Assembly: GCA_016463775.1 (NCBI GenBank)
Contig: JAEMQQ010000011.1
Location: 1-40,026 of the forward strand
DNA: 40,026 bases
Reading direction: 5' to 3'
From: Ilumatobacteraceae bacterium
Lineage (GTDB): Bacteria > Actinomycetota > Acidimicrobiia > Acidimicrobiales > Ilumatobacteraceae
Below, piece by piece: positions 1 to 7,314 of the stretch. The position numbers and the translations under genes are program-made. The stretch's first letter is position 1. Each line of letters begins with the position of its first letter. The notes beneath the pieces were generated by a model. The model was not told the DNA's origin and did no database searches. It saw only the letters and a list, made by a program, of their open reading frames with translations.

Positions 1-1073
1 GTGACCGTTCCTTCCACGACTGCGTAGATCAGGTTGCCCTGGGGTGCGATGATGTCGACACCTTCATGGGCGCGACTACCGCGGGCTTCCCCCCAGGTGT
101 TGGTGAATGAACAGCGACCCTGTACCGGGAACACCTTGATCGACGGAATACCGAGCGACTCCAGTGATGGAATCAAGCCGAGGGCCTGTGCAGTGGGGAA
201 GTCGACGGCCTGTGACTGGTGCATACCGCGACCGGCCTGGAAGTTGCCGAGGGCGATCGAGGTTGCCACGCCGAACACACCGTCGGCGCCACCCTTCACT
301 TCGACACCGTTGTTGACCAGGGTTTGTTGCACGAGTCGCACGGCTTCGCTGCGTTGTCCGCGCGAGGGCAGGGCATTGACGTCGAGCTGAGTAGCCGACT
401 GCACGGCTGTCGGCACGGGTGCAACCGCGACGATTGGTGCAACGATTGGTGCTACGACTGGTGCAACGACTGGCTTCGTGACCGACTTGGTAGCTGGCGC
501 GACGACGATCACCGGTGGCGCGACATCGAGCAGGCCCAACGAAAAAGCAGTGGCGTGATCGAGCGTCTTGGTGACGGGCAGACCCTTGCGGCTTTGGTAG
601 GTGGCGAGCGCAATGGTGGTGGCTGCACCGTAGGTTGCATCGGCGCCACCCTTGACGGTGACACCGTTGTTGATCAATGCCTGTTGCACCGACCACACGG
701 CGTCACCCGTGCTACCTGGTTGTGGCAGCGTCTCTGGTGTCAGACGGGCAACGGTGAGGAGGCCCAGAAAGCGGGCAGTTGAATCATCAACGCTGCCGGT
801 GACCTTCAGACCGACGGCTTTTTGCACGTTGCGCAGCGTTGCCTTGGTGCGAGCCGAGAACACTCCGTCGACCCCACCCTTGAGGGTGAAGCCCCGCACG
901 ATCATGGCTTGCTGTAATCGAACGACATCGTCGCCCTGTTCGTTGAACACTGGGTAGCCGGAAGTCGATGCGGTGCTGGTGACCTGGGCGGTGCTCGCGG
1001 CCTGGGCGGGCGAGCCGATGCCCTGGGCGCTGAGGCTGACGATGATGCTGGCGGCGAGTGCGGTGAGAACCAT
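1..1073 (-). CDS. Secreted peptidoglycan-binding M23-type peptidase, 3' end cut by window edge
   Basis: About 357 codons are visible; the gene runs off the left edge, so the C-terminus is missing. The start is an ATG preceded by AAGGAG about 8 nt upstream. Residues 1-25 form a signal peptide ending in a PAQA cleavage site. Three peptidoglycan-binding repeats follow (each with a 'LQQAMIVRGF/VQQALINNGV' helix and a 'GGVDGVFSARTKATL'-like core). The second and third are joined by a V-A-P-rich linker coded by a 12-bp tandem repeat. The last visible part contains HEGVDI, matching the metal-binding H-x-x-x-D of M23/LytM peptidases, and an 'APQGNLIYAV' strand. The second zinc ligands lie beyond the edge, so activity cannot be judged. 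The likely role is binding and cutting peptidoglycan outside the membrane. The upstream TetR gene is in tandem but 160 nt away, so the two need not be co-transcribed. Confidence 0.85.
   Translation of the reverse strand, partial: MVLTALAASIIVSLSAQGIGSPAQAASTAQVTSTASTSGYPVFNEQGDDVVRLQQAMIVRGFTLKGGVDGVFSARTKATLRNVQKAVGLKVTGSVDDSTARFLGLLTVARLTPETLPQPGSTGDAVWSVQQALINNGVTVKGGADATYGAATTIALATYQSRKGLPVTKTLDHATAFSLGLLDVAPPVIVVAPATKSVTKPVVAPVVAPIVAPIVAVAPVPTAVQSATQLDVNALPSRGQRSEAVRLVQQTLVNNGVEVKGGADGVFGVATSIALGNFQAGRGMHQSQAVDFPTAQALGLIPSLESLGIPSIKVFPVQGRCSFTNTWGEARGSRAHEGVDIIAPQGNLIYAVVEGTV
432..473 (-). repeat. 12-bp tandem repeat coding a VAP-rich linker
   Basis: Three and a half copies of a 12-bp unit (plus-strand form GATTGGTGCAAC with one or two substitutions per copy) lie inside the M23 peptidase gene. 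Because 12 is a multiple of three, copy-number change would keep the frame and only lengthen or shorten the V-A-P-V/I linker between the second and third peptidoglycan-binding repeats. Confidence 0.8.
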
Positions 1074-1233
1074 TGGTTGTGCTCCTTGGTGAGATCCGCA
1101 CACAGGAACGGCACCAGGCACCCCAACTTGAGGAAAATCTCACTTAAACGGCTAGTATGACCACGCTGAGTGGCTAGCGACTGCCCGCAGTGGGGCGCCG
1201 GCAACGCTGGGTGACCAAGTGGACTGCGAGTGG

Positions 1234-2304
1234 TTAGTCGAGTACTTCGTACCGCCGGGCGGCGATCAGCCAACCCAGCGCCGTGCGCTCATAGCGGTCG
1301 TGCAGGGTGGCGATACGGGACCCGAGCGCGCCGTTGCGGCGCTGGAATCGCTCGGTGACGGTGATGCGGCCTGTTGCGGTGCCCGACGGTTCGTCCGCCA
1401 AAAATACCACCAACTCTGGGCTTTGCAGAGTCCAGCGGTCGCTGACGAAGTGCTTGGCGAACACATCGACGAGTTGCTCGGTGCCTTTGGCGCTTGCACC
1501 ATCGGGCATCACGATTTCTGCCGTTGGTGTCAACTGAGCGAGCCAGGTCACCCCGTCGCCCCGCAATTGTGCATCCGCCACGAGGCTGATCAACTGACGC
1601 AGTGCGGCGTCGGTGATGGCGGTGGGTGGTGAGCCAATCGCGGGGGTGGCGTTGGGTATCGGGGTGCGCACCGAAGTTGTTCGTGTACTGCGTTTGCCGT
1701 CACGAATGTCGTCAGGCGAGAGGCCTGTTTCAAAAGCCGCCATGGTGCGCAACGTGCGCATCAGTTCCTTGCGTTTCACCACACCTTCGTGGGCCGCAAA
1801 CTGCACTGCCAGGCCGTCGATGAGAGCGGTGATTCGCATCGCAGAAATGCGGGGTTGGTCACAGTTGAATTCGCCCGTTTCGTTGCCACGCCGCAGAACA
1901 CGCTCGAGGAACCCGATCGATTGCTCGTCCAACTGCTGACTGATGCTCTTCATGAGCGGGTTGCGCAGCGCCTCACCCCAGGCATCAATCCACAGCATCC
2001 ACTCGACGTCGTCGCTGCCTTCTGGCACGTAGCTTTCAATGAGCCGCCAGAGTTGTGCCGTTGCCGACTGTCCGAGCTCGATATCGCGCTCCATTTCCGA
2101 CAGATCTTTGCGTGCGTAGTACTCGAACGCTGCCGCGAGCAGCACTTCTTTGCTGTCGAAGTGATAGTGAATGAGGCTGTTGGATACGTTCAGGCGTTTG
2201 GCCACATCGGCAATCCGCGTGCCGGCAAAGCCACGTTGAATGACCACTGCGCAGGTGGCTTCGAGGATCTCCACCCGACGTGCTTCAACGGCATATTTCT
2301 TCAC
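1234..2304 (-). CDS. TetR-family regulator fused to a SnoaL-like C-terminal domain
   Basis: 356 aa, starting at GTG, where TetR regulators usually have about 200. Residues 8-56 are a TetR DNA-binding domain; the helix-turn-helix region reads 'TRIADVAKRLNVSNSLIHYHF'-like (about 29-49). Residues 80-195 look like a BetI-type TetR ligand-binding domain. A Ser/Thr/Pro-rich linker (about 200-229) leads to a 125-residue domain resembling SnoaL/NTF2-like folds, with 'TAEIVMPDG', 'FAKHFVSDRW' and a final 'WLIAARRYEVLD' strand. The fusion suggests a second ligand pocket or an enzymatic domain, but the ligand is unknown. It is divergent from ctaA. A TAATGT box 6 nt before the GTG and a GTGA-N6-TCAC repeat over it suggest autoregulation. 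The TetR assignment is firm; the SnoaL assignment is by fold-like pattern only. Confidence 0.85.
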   Translation of the reverse strand: MKKYAVEARRVEILEATCAVVIQRGFAGTRIADVAKRLNVSNSLIHYHFDSKEVLLAAAFEYYARKDLSEMERDIELGQSATAQLWRLIESYVPEGSDDVEWMLWIDAWGEALRNPLMKSISQQLDEQSIGFLERVLRRGNETGEFNCDQPRISAMRITALIDGLAVQFAAHEGVVKRKELMRTLRTMAAFETGLSPDDIRDGKRSTRTTSVRTPIPNATPAIGSPPTAITDAALRQLISLVADAQLRGDGVTWLAQLTPTAEIVMPDGASAKGTEQLVDVFAKHFVSDRWTLQSPELVVFLADEPSGTATGRITVTERFQRRNGALGSRIATLHDRYERTALGWLIAARRYEVLD

Positions 2305-2307
2305 GAG

Positions 2308-2321
2308 GTGACATTACTCAC
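2308..2321. promoter_or_regulatory. Candidate TetR operator over its own -10 box
   Basis: GTGA-CATTAC-TCAC is an inverted repeat with a 6-nt centre. It covers TAATGT (minus strand, 2311-2316), a TANNNT -10-like box ending 6 nt before the regulator's GTG start. The position suits autorepression of a leaderless transcript. Only four bases per arm are symmetrical, so chance is possible. Confidence 0.35.
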
Positions 2322-2366
2322 GGAAACGGCGGTGTCCACATTGCTGAGGTTGCGCGGGGCGTTGCG

Positions 2367-2372
2367 TAGCGT
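2367..2372 (+). promoter_or_regulatory. -10-like box TAGCGT before ctaA
   Basis: TAGCGT fits the actinobacterial TANNNT -10 pattern and ends 8 nt before the ctaA ATG. There is no Shine-Dalgarno sequence, so a leaderless mRNA is likely. No convincing -35 box is seen. Confidence 0.45.
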
Positions 2373-2380
2373 TTGACAAT

Positions 2381-3331
2381 ATGCACGTCGCCACACCAAG
2401 CGCTGAGCGTCGCGGCCTTTCTGCATCGTCGTATCGGGTGATTGCTTGGCTGGCATTCGCTTCGTTGTACATCATCATCGTGACCGGGGCCCTCGTGCGA
2501 CTGACGGGCTCGGGGTTGGGCTGCGTCGATTGGCCGGCCTGCAACGAGCAGCAGTTCGTCGATGTTTCGACACCGCACGCCGCCATCGAACAGGTCAATC
2601 GATTGTTCACCGGGGTCGTTGCAGCGAGCGTCATCGCCGCCATGCTTGCCGCCTTTGCGGTTCGCCCCCGCGATCGACGGATGATTCGTCTGGCATTCCT
2701 CATGGTCGTCGGCGTGGTCGGCCAGGTAGTGCTCGGTGGAGTCGTCGTGCTGACCGGCTTGCATCCGCTTTCGAACATGGCGCACTTCTTGCTGTCGATC
2801 GTGCTCATGACCTGGGCGTACTGGCTTGTGGCGCCAACTTTGGCGCGCGACCGGCACACCGTTGCACGCAACCCTTGGCGAAACCTGCTGGCCGTGCGTA
2901 GCTGGTCGTTGCAACGAAGCAATCGTCTCGTCACCCTCGGTCGGGTCGTCATCCTGCTGACGGCTGTTGCGATCGTGACCGGAACCGTCGTGACCGGCGC
3001 CGGACCGCATGCCGGCGACGAGTCGTCGCCGCGATTCGATTATGCAATCAGGGCAGTCGCCAAGGTGCACGGGGCATCAGTCATTGCCACCGTGGCGGTC
3101 ACCCTGTGTCTCGGGCTGGCGATACGACAAGCAGGTGCGGGTCGCAAGTTGCAAAATACCTTCGAGGGTTTTTTGTTCCTGGCGGTGCTGCAGGGTGGGC
3201 TCGGCTACCTGCAGTACTTCACCGGTGTGCCGGTGCTGCTCGTAGCGATGCACATAACGCTCAGCGTTGCCGTGTGGCTCGGAGCACTGCACCTGTGGCG
3301 GGCAATCCCACGCCATCCGATGCCCGCTTGA
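2381..3331 (+). CDS. ctaA: Heme A synthase
   Basis: 316 aa integral membrane protein of the CtaA/COX15 family, which converts heme O to heme A for aa3-type cytochrome oxidase. About eight membrane segments are visible. The signature GALVRLTGSGLGCVDWPAC carries a cysteine pair (C48, C54) in the first extracytoplasmic loop. Heme-ligand-type histidines are at H135 (NMAHFLLS), H230 (KVHGAS) and H291 (MHITLS). The first motif, usually E-x-x-H-R, reads E70-Q-V-N73-R; from memory actinobacterial CtaA proteins have a similar E-x-x-N-R, so this is probably lineage-typical. It is divergent from the TetR gene and separated by 35 nt from the transporter operon downstream. No heme O synthase or oxidase subunits lie in the window. 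Confidence 0.93.
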   Translation: MHVATPSAERRGLSASSYRVIAWLAFASLYIIIVTGALVRLTGSGLGCVDWPACNEQQFVDVSTPHAAIEQVNRLFTGVVAASVIAAMLAAFAVRPRDRRMIRLAFLMVVGVVGQVVLGGVVVLTGLHPLSNMAHFLLSIVLMTWAYWLVAPTLARDRHTVARNPWRNLLAVRSWSLQRSNRLVTLGRVVILLTAVAIVTGTVVTGAGPHAGDESSPRFDYAIRAVAKVHGASVIATVAVTLCLGLAIRQAGAGRKLQNTFEGFLFLAVLQGGLGYLQYFTGVPVLLVAMHITLSVAVWLGALHLWRAIPRHPMPA

Positions 3332-3366
3332 CTACGAAACGACTGGCCCTGTGGCACACTAGATAA

Positions 3367-4713
3367 ATGCCAACAAACAGTCGGTGGGCGCGCGCCATCG
3401 CCACCATCGGTCTGGCCGTTGGGCTCGGGGTTACGGCCGGCAGTGGGCAGGCACAGGCACAAGTTTCCGACGATCTCGGGGTGATCGGAACCCTGCAATA
3501 TACCGACGCGACCGGCACCAAGGTCTTCGTGGCGGGTGTGGAGCTTTCCATCGCCGATGTCGGGGGTGCCACATCCGACAAGGACGGGTTTTTCCGTATT
3601 TCAGTTCCTGTTCCGGGTGAGTATTCGATTACCTTGAACACGGCAACATTGCCGGTGGGTGTCACCCTCAAAGACCCCGAGCGGGCGAACCTGGTGGCCT
3701 TGGTGAGCGAAAACGCCGATCAGCGTGTGATTTTTCCGTTGATCACCGCCGACAGTGTCGTCAGCGTGAGCGAGAGCAATTTTTCGGTGCGTCGAATCAG
3801 TCAGTTGACGCTCGAAGGGCTCAAACTCGGGCTGTATCTCGCCATGGCTGCCATCGGGCTCTCGTTGATTTTCGGCACGACAGGTTTGGTGAATTTCGCC
3901 CACGCGGAACTCATCACCTGGGGAACGTTGATGGCCTACTTTTTTAACATCTACGGGTTGGTCGGAACCTTCGGCTTTTTCTCGGTATTGCCGCCACCGT
4001 TCGGCGGGGGAGTCAACTTCATCGTGGCGACCTTGCTGGCCACGATCATGGGCGGTGTGCTCGGCTTCGTGCTCAATCGGGTGATTTTTCGGCCAGCGCG
4101 GGCATCGGGTGTTTCGCTGCTGGCCCAGATGGTGATGACGATCGGTCTGTCGATTTTGTTGAGGTACCTCTTCGTGTATTTCTTCGGCAGTCGCTACCGC
4201 GTCTACAACGAATATGCTTCGCAACGCGCCAACGAGTTCTTGGGTATCGAACTCACCAGCCGTGACGCGGCGGCAATGGTGGTCTCGGTCATCATCCTCA
4301 TTGCTGTTGGCATTGGGCTTAATCTCACCCGTACCGGGCGGGCCATGCGCGCCGTTTCGGATAACCGTGACCTGGCCGAATCGTCGGGAATCAACGTTGA
4401 ACGGGTCATTTCCCAGGTATGGATTTTCGGCGGGGCACTGGCTGCACTGTCGGGTACGTTTTTTGGCTTCGACACGGTCAAGTGGGACATCGGCGCGCGT
4501 ATTCTGCTGCTCGTGTTTGCCGCGGTCACGCTCGGCGGCCTGGGCACCTCGTTCGGGGCCTTGGTGGGTGCCCTCATCGTGGGGGTCGCGATCAATTGGT
4601 CGACACTCGTGATTGATACCGAATTGAAGAACATGACCGCCCTCATCGTGTTGATTTTGGCCCTGTTGCTTCGCCCGCAAGGCATCCTCGGCAAGAAACA
4701 AAGGATTGGCTGA
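3367..4713 (+). CDS. livH: Branched-chain amino-acid-type ABC permease LivH with secreted N-terminal domain
   Basis: 448 aa, about 150 longer than ordinary LivH. Residues 1-32 are a signal peptide (AQAQA region). Residues 33-145 form a predicted extracytoplasmic beta-sandwich-like domain with 'TSDKDGFFRISVP', a pattern seen in carboxypeptidase-regulatory-like and SpaA-type domains. From about residue 150 the usual LivH membrane domain follows: 'GLYLAMAAIGLSLIFGTTGL', the 'NFAHAELITWG' motif, the cytoplasmic 'TRTGRAMRAVSDNRDLAESS' coupling loop, and 'RPQGILG' at the end. It would form the translocation path with LivM, powered by LivG and LivF. The ATG has no clear Shine-Dalgarno sequence. The stop lies 2 nt before livM. 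The fused domain could help receptor docking or sense something outside; this is inference. Confidence 0.9.
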   Translation: MPTNSRWARAIATIGLAVGLGVTAGSGQAQAQVSDDLGVIGTLQYTDATGTKVFVAGVELSIADVGGATSDKDGFFRISVPVPGEYSITLNTATLPVGVTLKDPERANLVALVSENADQRVIFPLITADSVVSVSESNFSVRRISQLTLEGLKLGLYLAMAAIGLSLIFGTTGLVNFAHAELITWGTLMAYFFNIYGLVGTFGFFSVLPPPFGGGVNFIVATLLATIMGGVLGFVLNRVIFRPARASGVSLLAQMVMTIGLSILLRYLFVYFFGSRYRVYNEYASQRANEFLGIELTSRDAAAMVVSVIILIAVGIGLNLTRTGRAMRAVSDNRDLAESSGINVERVISQVWIFGGALAALSGTFFGFDTVKWDIGARILLLVFAAVTLGGLGTSFGALVGALIVGVAINWSTLVIDTELKNMTALIVLILALLLRPQGILGKKQRIG

Positions 4714-4715
4714 GC

Positions 4716-5720
4716 ATGGACTGGGGTTTCATCCTCGAACGGTCGTTCTCGGCGATGATCGGGCCGGAGGTCGTGGTGTATGCGCTGGCTGCCGTCGGGC
4801 TCAATGTGCATTTCGGCTACACCGGGTTGATGAACTTCGGGCAGGTCGGTTTCATGGCGGCAGGGGCGTACGGCGTCGGTGTCTCGGTGTTCTGGCTGGG
4901 CTGGAACTTCTGGGTCGGCATCGTCTTTGCCTTCGTGTACGCCGGCGTCCTTGCCTTGCTGCTCGGTCTGCCGACCCTGCGACTACGCGCCGACTATTTG
5001 TCGTTGGTCACCATTGCGGCATCCGAGACGATTCGCCTACTGGCCCGTTCACGCGTTATGCAGCCGATCACCGGTGGTGTCGAGGGTGTCAACCAATTCG
5101 CCGGGCCGTTCTATGACTTGAGCCCCTTTGAACTCGGCAAGTTCTATTCGTTCGGCCCGTTCAAGTACCTCGGGCGTGACGTCTGGGTGCTGCTCGTCGG
5201 TTGGACGTTGCTGATCATGATCACCCTCATGGTTCGCCAAGTCATGCGTTCGCCATGGGGTCGCACCTTGCGCGCGATTCGCGAAGACGAGGATGCCGCG
5301 CGGGCTCTCGGCAAGAACGTCTACTTCTACAAAATGCAGTCGCTCATGTTCGGTGGAATGATTGGGGCAGTGGCTGGTGTGTTGCAGGTAATCCAAAAAT
5401 CCTCGGTGCAGGCCGACACCTTCAACCCGGTGATCACGTTCACGATTTGGACCATCTTGATCATCGGTGGCCCGGGCCGGGTCTGGTCGCCGATCGTAGG
5501 TGCGTCGATTTACTGGACCTTGATCGTGTTCGTAGAAAATACGCTGCGTCAGTTGCCGCCCGGATTGCGCGCCACCTTGGAAGATTCCATCCAGCTCTCT
5601 GACTTCAACATCGCGATGTTGCGCTTCATCTTGGTGGGTGGCGGCCTGCTGCTGCTGGCCCGCTTCCGGCCCCAGGGCATCTTTGGTTCGCGCGAGGAGA
5701 TGGCCCTTGACCGTCGCTGA
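4716..5720 (+). CDS. livM: Branched-chain amino-acid-type ABC permease LivM
   Basis: 334 aa inner-membrane permease, the partner of LivH. It shows the LivM features 'NVHFGYTGLMNFGQVGFMAAGAY' near the N-terminus, 'LRLRADYLSLVTIAASE', the cytoplasmic 'SPWGRTLRAIREDEDAARAL' coupling loop and 'RPQGIFGSREE' at the C-terminus. Length is typical. AAGGA lies 10 nt before the ATG, and the start is 2 nt after the livH stop. The 3' end overlaps livG by 14 nt, so translation is probably coupled. Substrate cannot be fixed from sequence: members of this family also carry urea, amides or other small polar compounds. Confidence 0.92.
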   Translation: MDWGFILERSFSAMIGPEVVVYALAAVGLNVHFGYTGLMNFGQVGFMAAGAYGVGVSVFWLGWNFWVGIVFAFVYAGVLALLLGLPTLRLRADYLSLVTIAASETIRLLARSRVMQPITGGVEGVNQFAGPFYDLSPFELGKFYSFGPFKYLGRDVWVLLVGWTLLIMITLMVRQVMRSPWGRTLRAIREDEDAARALGKNVYFYKMQSLMFGGMIGAVAGVLQVIQKSSVQADTFNPVITFTIWTILIIGGPGRVWSPIVGASIYWTLIVFVENTLRQLPPGLRATLEDSIQLSDFNIAMLRFILVGGGLLLLARFRPQGIFGSREEMALDRR

Positions 5721-6510
5721 CCAGCCGATTCTCACCGCCTATGGGGTCGTCAAGACGTTCGGTGGTCTGCGTGCCGTTGATGTCGACAAGCTCGAGATTC
5801 AGCGCAACAAAATCACGGCCCTGATCGGGCCCAATGGTGCGGGCAAGACGACGTTCTTCAATCTGCTCACCGGTTTTGATCAGGTCGACTCGGGTGAAAT
5901 CACCTTCGACGGTGCCGTCATCACCGGCACGGCACCACATCGACTGGCAGCCAAGGGAATGGTGCGAACGTTCCAGCTCACCAAGGCACTCGCCAAGTTG
6001 TCGACGATCGAGAACATGAAACTGGGGGCGCTTGATCAGCGCGGTGAAAAGTTCTGGGCGGCGCTATTCCCTTCTTCATGGACCAAACAAGAGCAAGCGA
6101 TCGAAGCACGGGCGGATGCGATTTTGCAACGTTTCAACCTCACCGGGATGCGTGATGAATACGCAGGCACGATGTCGGGTGGTCAGCGCAAATTGCTGGA
6201 GATGGCCCGGGCGCTCATGACCGACCCGCGCCTGGTGATGCTCGACGAACCGATGGCTGGGGTCAACCCGGCGTTGGCCCAGAGCCTGCTTGAACTCATC
6301 AAGTTGCTGCCCGGCGAGGGCCGCACGGTGATCTTCGTGGAGCACAACATGGATGTGGTGCAGGAAATTGCCGACTGGGTGATCGTGATGGCCGAAGGCC
6401 GAATCATCGCGCAGGGAACGCCGACGGAAGTGAAATCGAACAAGACCGTGATCGACGCCTATCTGGGCGCCCATCACGGCGAAGATCTCTCCCAGGTGGA
6501 CCTGGCATGA
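5707..6510 (+). CDS. livG: ABC transporter ATP-binding protein LivG
   Basis: 267 aa from a TTG start, chosen because GAGGAG lies 7 nt upstream and the protein then begins 'MTVADQPILTAYGVVKTFGGL', like other LivG proteins; a longer reading from 5638 only adds livM sequence in another frame. It has Walker A GPNGAGKTT, signature MSGGQRK, Walker B LVMLDEPMAG and the switch histidine in FVEHNMDV. It hydrolyses ATP to drive LivHM. It overlaps livM by 14 nt at its start and livF by 4 nt (ATGA) at its end. Confidence 0.93.
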   Translation: MTVADQPILTAYGVVKTFGGLRAVDVDKLEIQRNKITALIGPNGAGKTTFFNLLTGFDQVDSGEITFDGAVITGTAPHRLAAKGMVRTFQLTKALAKLSTIENMKLGALDQRGEKFWAALFPSSWTKQEQAIEARADAILQRFNLTGMRDEYAGTMSGGQRKLLEMARALMTDPRLVMLDEPMAGVNPALAQSLLELIKLLPGEGRTVIFVEHNMDVVQEIADWVIVMAEGRIIAQGTPTEVKSNKTVIDAYLGAHHGEDLSQVDLA

Positions 6511-7247
6511 CAACCAATTCTTCAACGGGCGAGATCCTGCTCGAGGCCAAGGAGTTGACCGCCGGCTACACACCCGGGGTGCCGATTCTCAACAACTGCT
6601 CGCTGACGCTTGCCCGCGGGGAGATTGTCGGCATCATCGGCCCGAACGGGGCCGGCAAGAGCACCCTGCTCAAGTCGCTCTTCGGGCTGTTGTCGGTGCA
6701 GTCGGGCTCGATCACCCATCGTGGGGAATCCATCGTCGGTCTACAAGCCCACGAACTCGTCGAGCGGGGCATCGGGTACGTACCGCAACGCGACAACGTG
6801 TTTCCTTCGCTCACCATCATGGAAAATCTGGAGATGGGCATGTATCTCAAGCCGAAACAATTTCGGGAGCGGGCTGAATTCGTCCAAAACATGTTTCCGC
6901 GACTGGCTGAGCGCCGTACGCAGCGGGCGGGCTCGTTGTCTGGTGGCGAACGTCAGATGCTGGCGATGGGTAGGGCGCTCATGATGAACCCCGAAATCAT
7001 TCTGCTCGACGAGCCGTCAGCGGGTTTATCGCCGGTGTTGCAAGACCAGGTGTTCGTGCGCACCCGCGAAATCAACAAAGCGGGTGTGTCGGTCGTGATG
7101 GTCGAGCAGAACGCCCGACGTTGTTTGCAGATCTGCAATCGCGGTTATGTGCTTGACCAAGGCACCAATGCCTACACCGACACGGGGGACAAGCTGCTGC
7201 ACGACCCGAAGGTGATTGCTCTGTACCTCGGCACACTCGCGTCGTAG
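6507..7247 (+). CDS. livF: ABC transporter ATP-binding protein LivF
   Basis: 246 aa, second ATPase of the transporter. It has Walker A GPNGAGKST, the Q-loop region 'GIGYVPQRDNVFPSLT' typical of LivF, signature LSGGERQ, Walker B IILLDEPSAG and switch histidine replaced by Gln in 'VVMVEQNARR', as is normal for LivF. It starts inside the livG stop (ATGA). It is the last gene of livHMGF and is followed by a strong bidirectional terminator. Confidence 0.93.
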   Translation: MTTNSSTGEILLEAKELTAGYTPGVPILNNCSLTLARGEIVGIIGPNGAGKSTLLKSLFGLLSVQSGSITHRGESIVGLQAHELVERGIGYVPQRDNVFPSLTIMENLEMGMYLKPKQFRERAEFVQNMFPRLAERRTQRAGSLSGGERQMLAMGRALMMNPEIILLDEPSAGLSPVLQDQVFVRTREINKAGVSVVMVEQNARRCLQICNRGYVLDQGTNAYTDTGDKLLHDPKVIALYLGTLAS

Positions 7248-7268
7248 CGCAGCGATACAAAAGAAAAA

Positions 7269-7292
7269 CCCCGCCCGGTTTCCCGGGCGGGG
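7269..7292. terminator. Bidirectional terminator between livF and the receptor gene
   Basis: A perfect 10-bp GC stem (CCCCGCCCGG / CCGGGCGGGG) with a 4-nt loop. It is flanked by CTTTCTTT on the plus side and by an A-rich tract (AAAAGAAAAA) that gives a T tract on the minus side, so it can end both convergent transcripts. Confidence 0.92.
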
Positions 7293-7314
7293 CTTTCTTT
7301 ACTCTTAGACGAAC

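Noticed and set aside
1074-1233. Riboswitch (for example c-di-AMP type) before the M23 peptidase gene
   Set aside because: Such elements often precede actinobacterial cell-wall hydrolases, but the 160-nt gap shows no recognisable conserved core, only a Shine-Dalgarno site and weak short repeats.
2588-2602. Asn instead of His in the first heme motif of CtaA (E-Q-V-N-R)
   Set aside because: Looked like a lost heme ligand, but as I recall actinobacterial CtaA proteins carry E-x-x-N-R here, so it is probably normal for the lineage.
3601-4701. Long minus-strand open frame (366 codons) opposite livH
   Set aside because: It lies wholly antisense to a clear permease, its product is rich in His/Gln/Arg with no domain, and such mirror frames are expected at this GC content.
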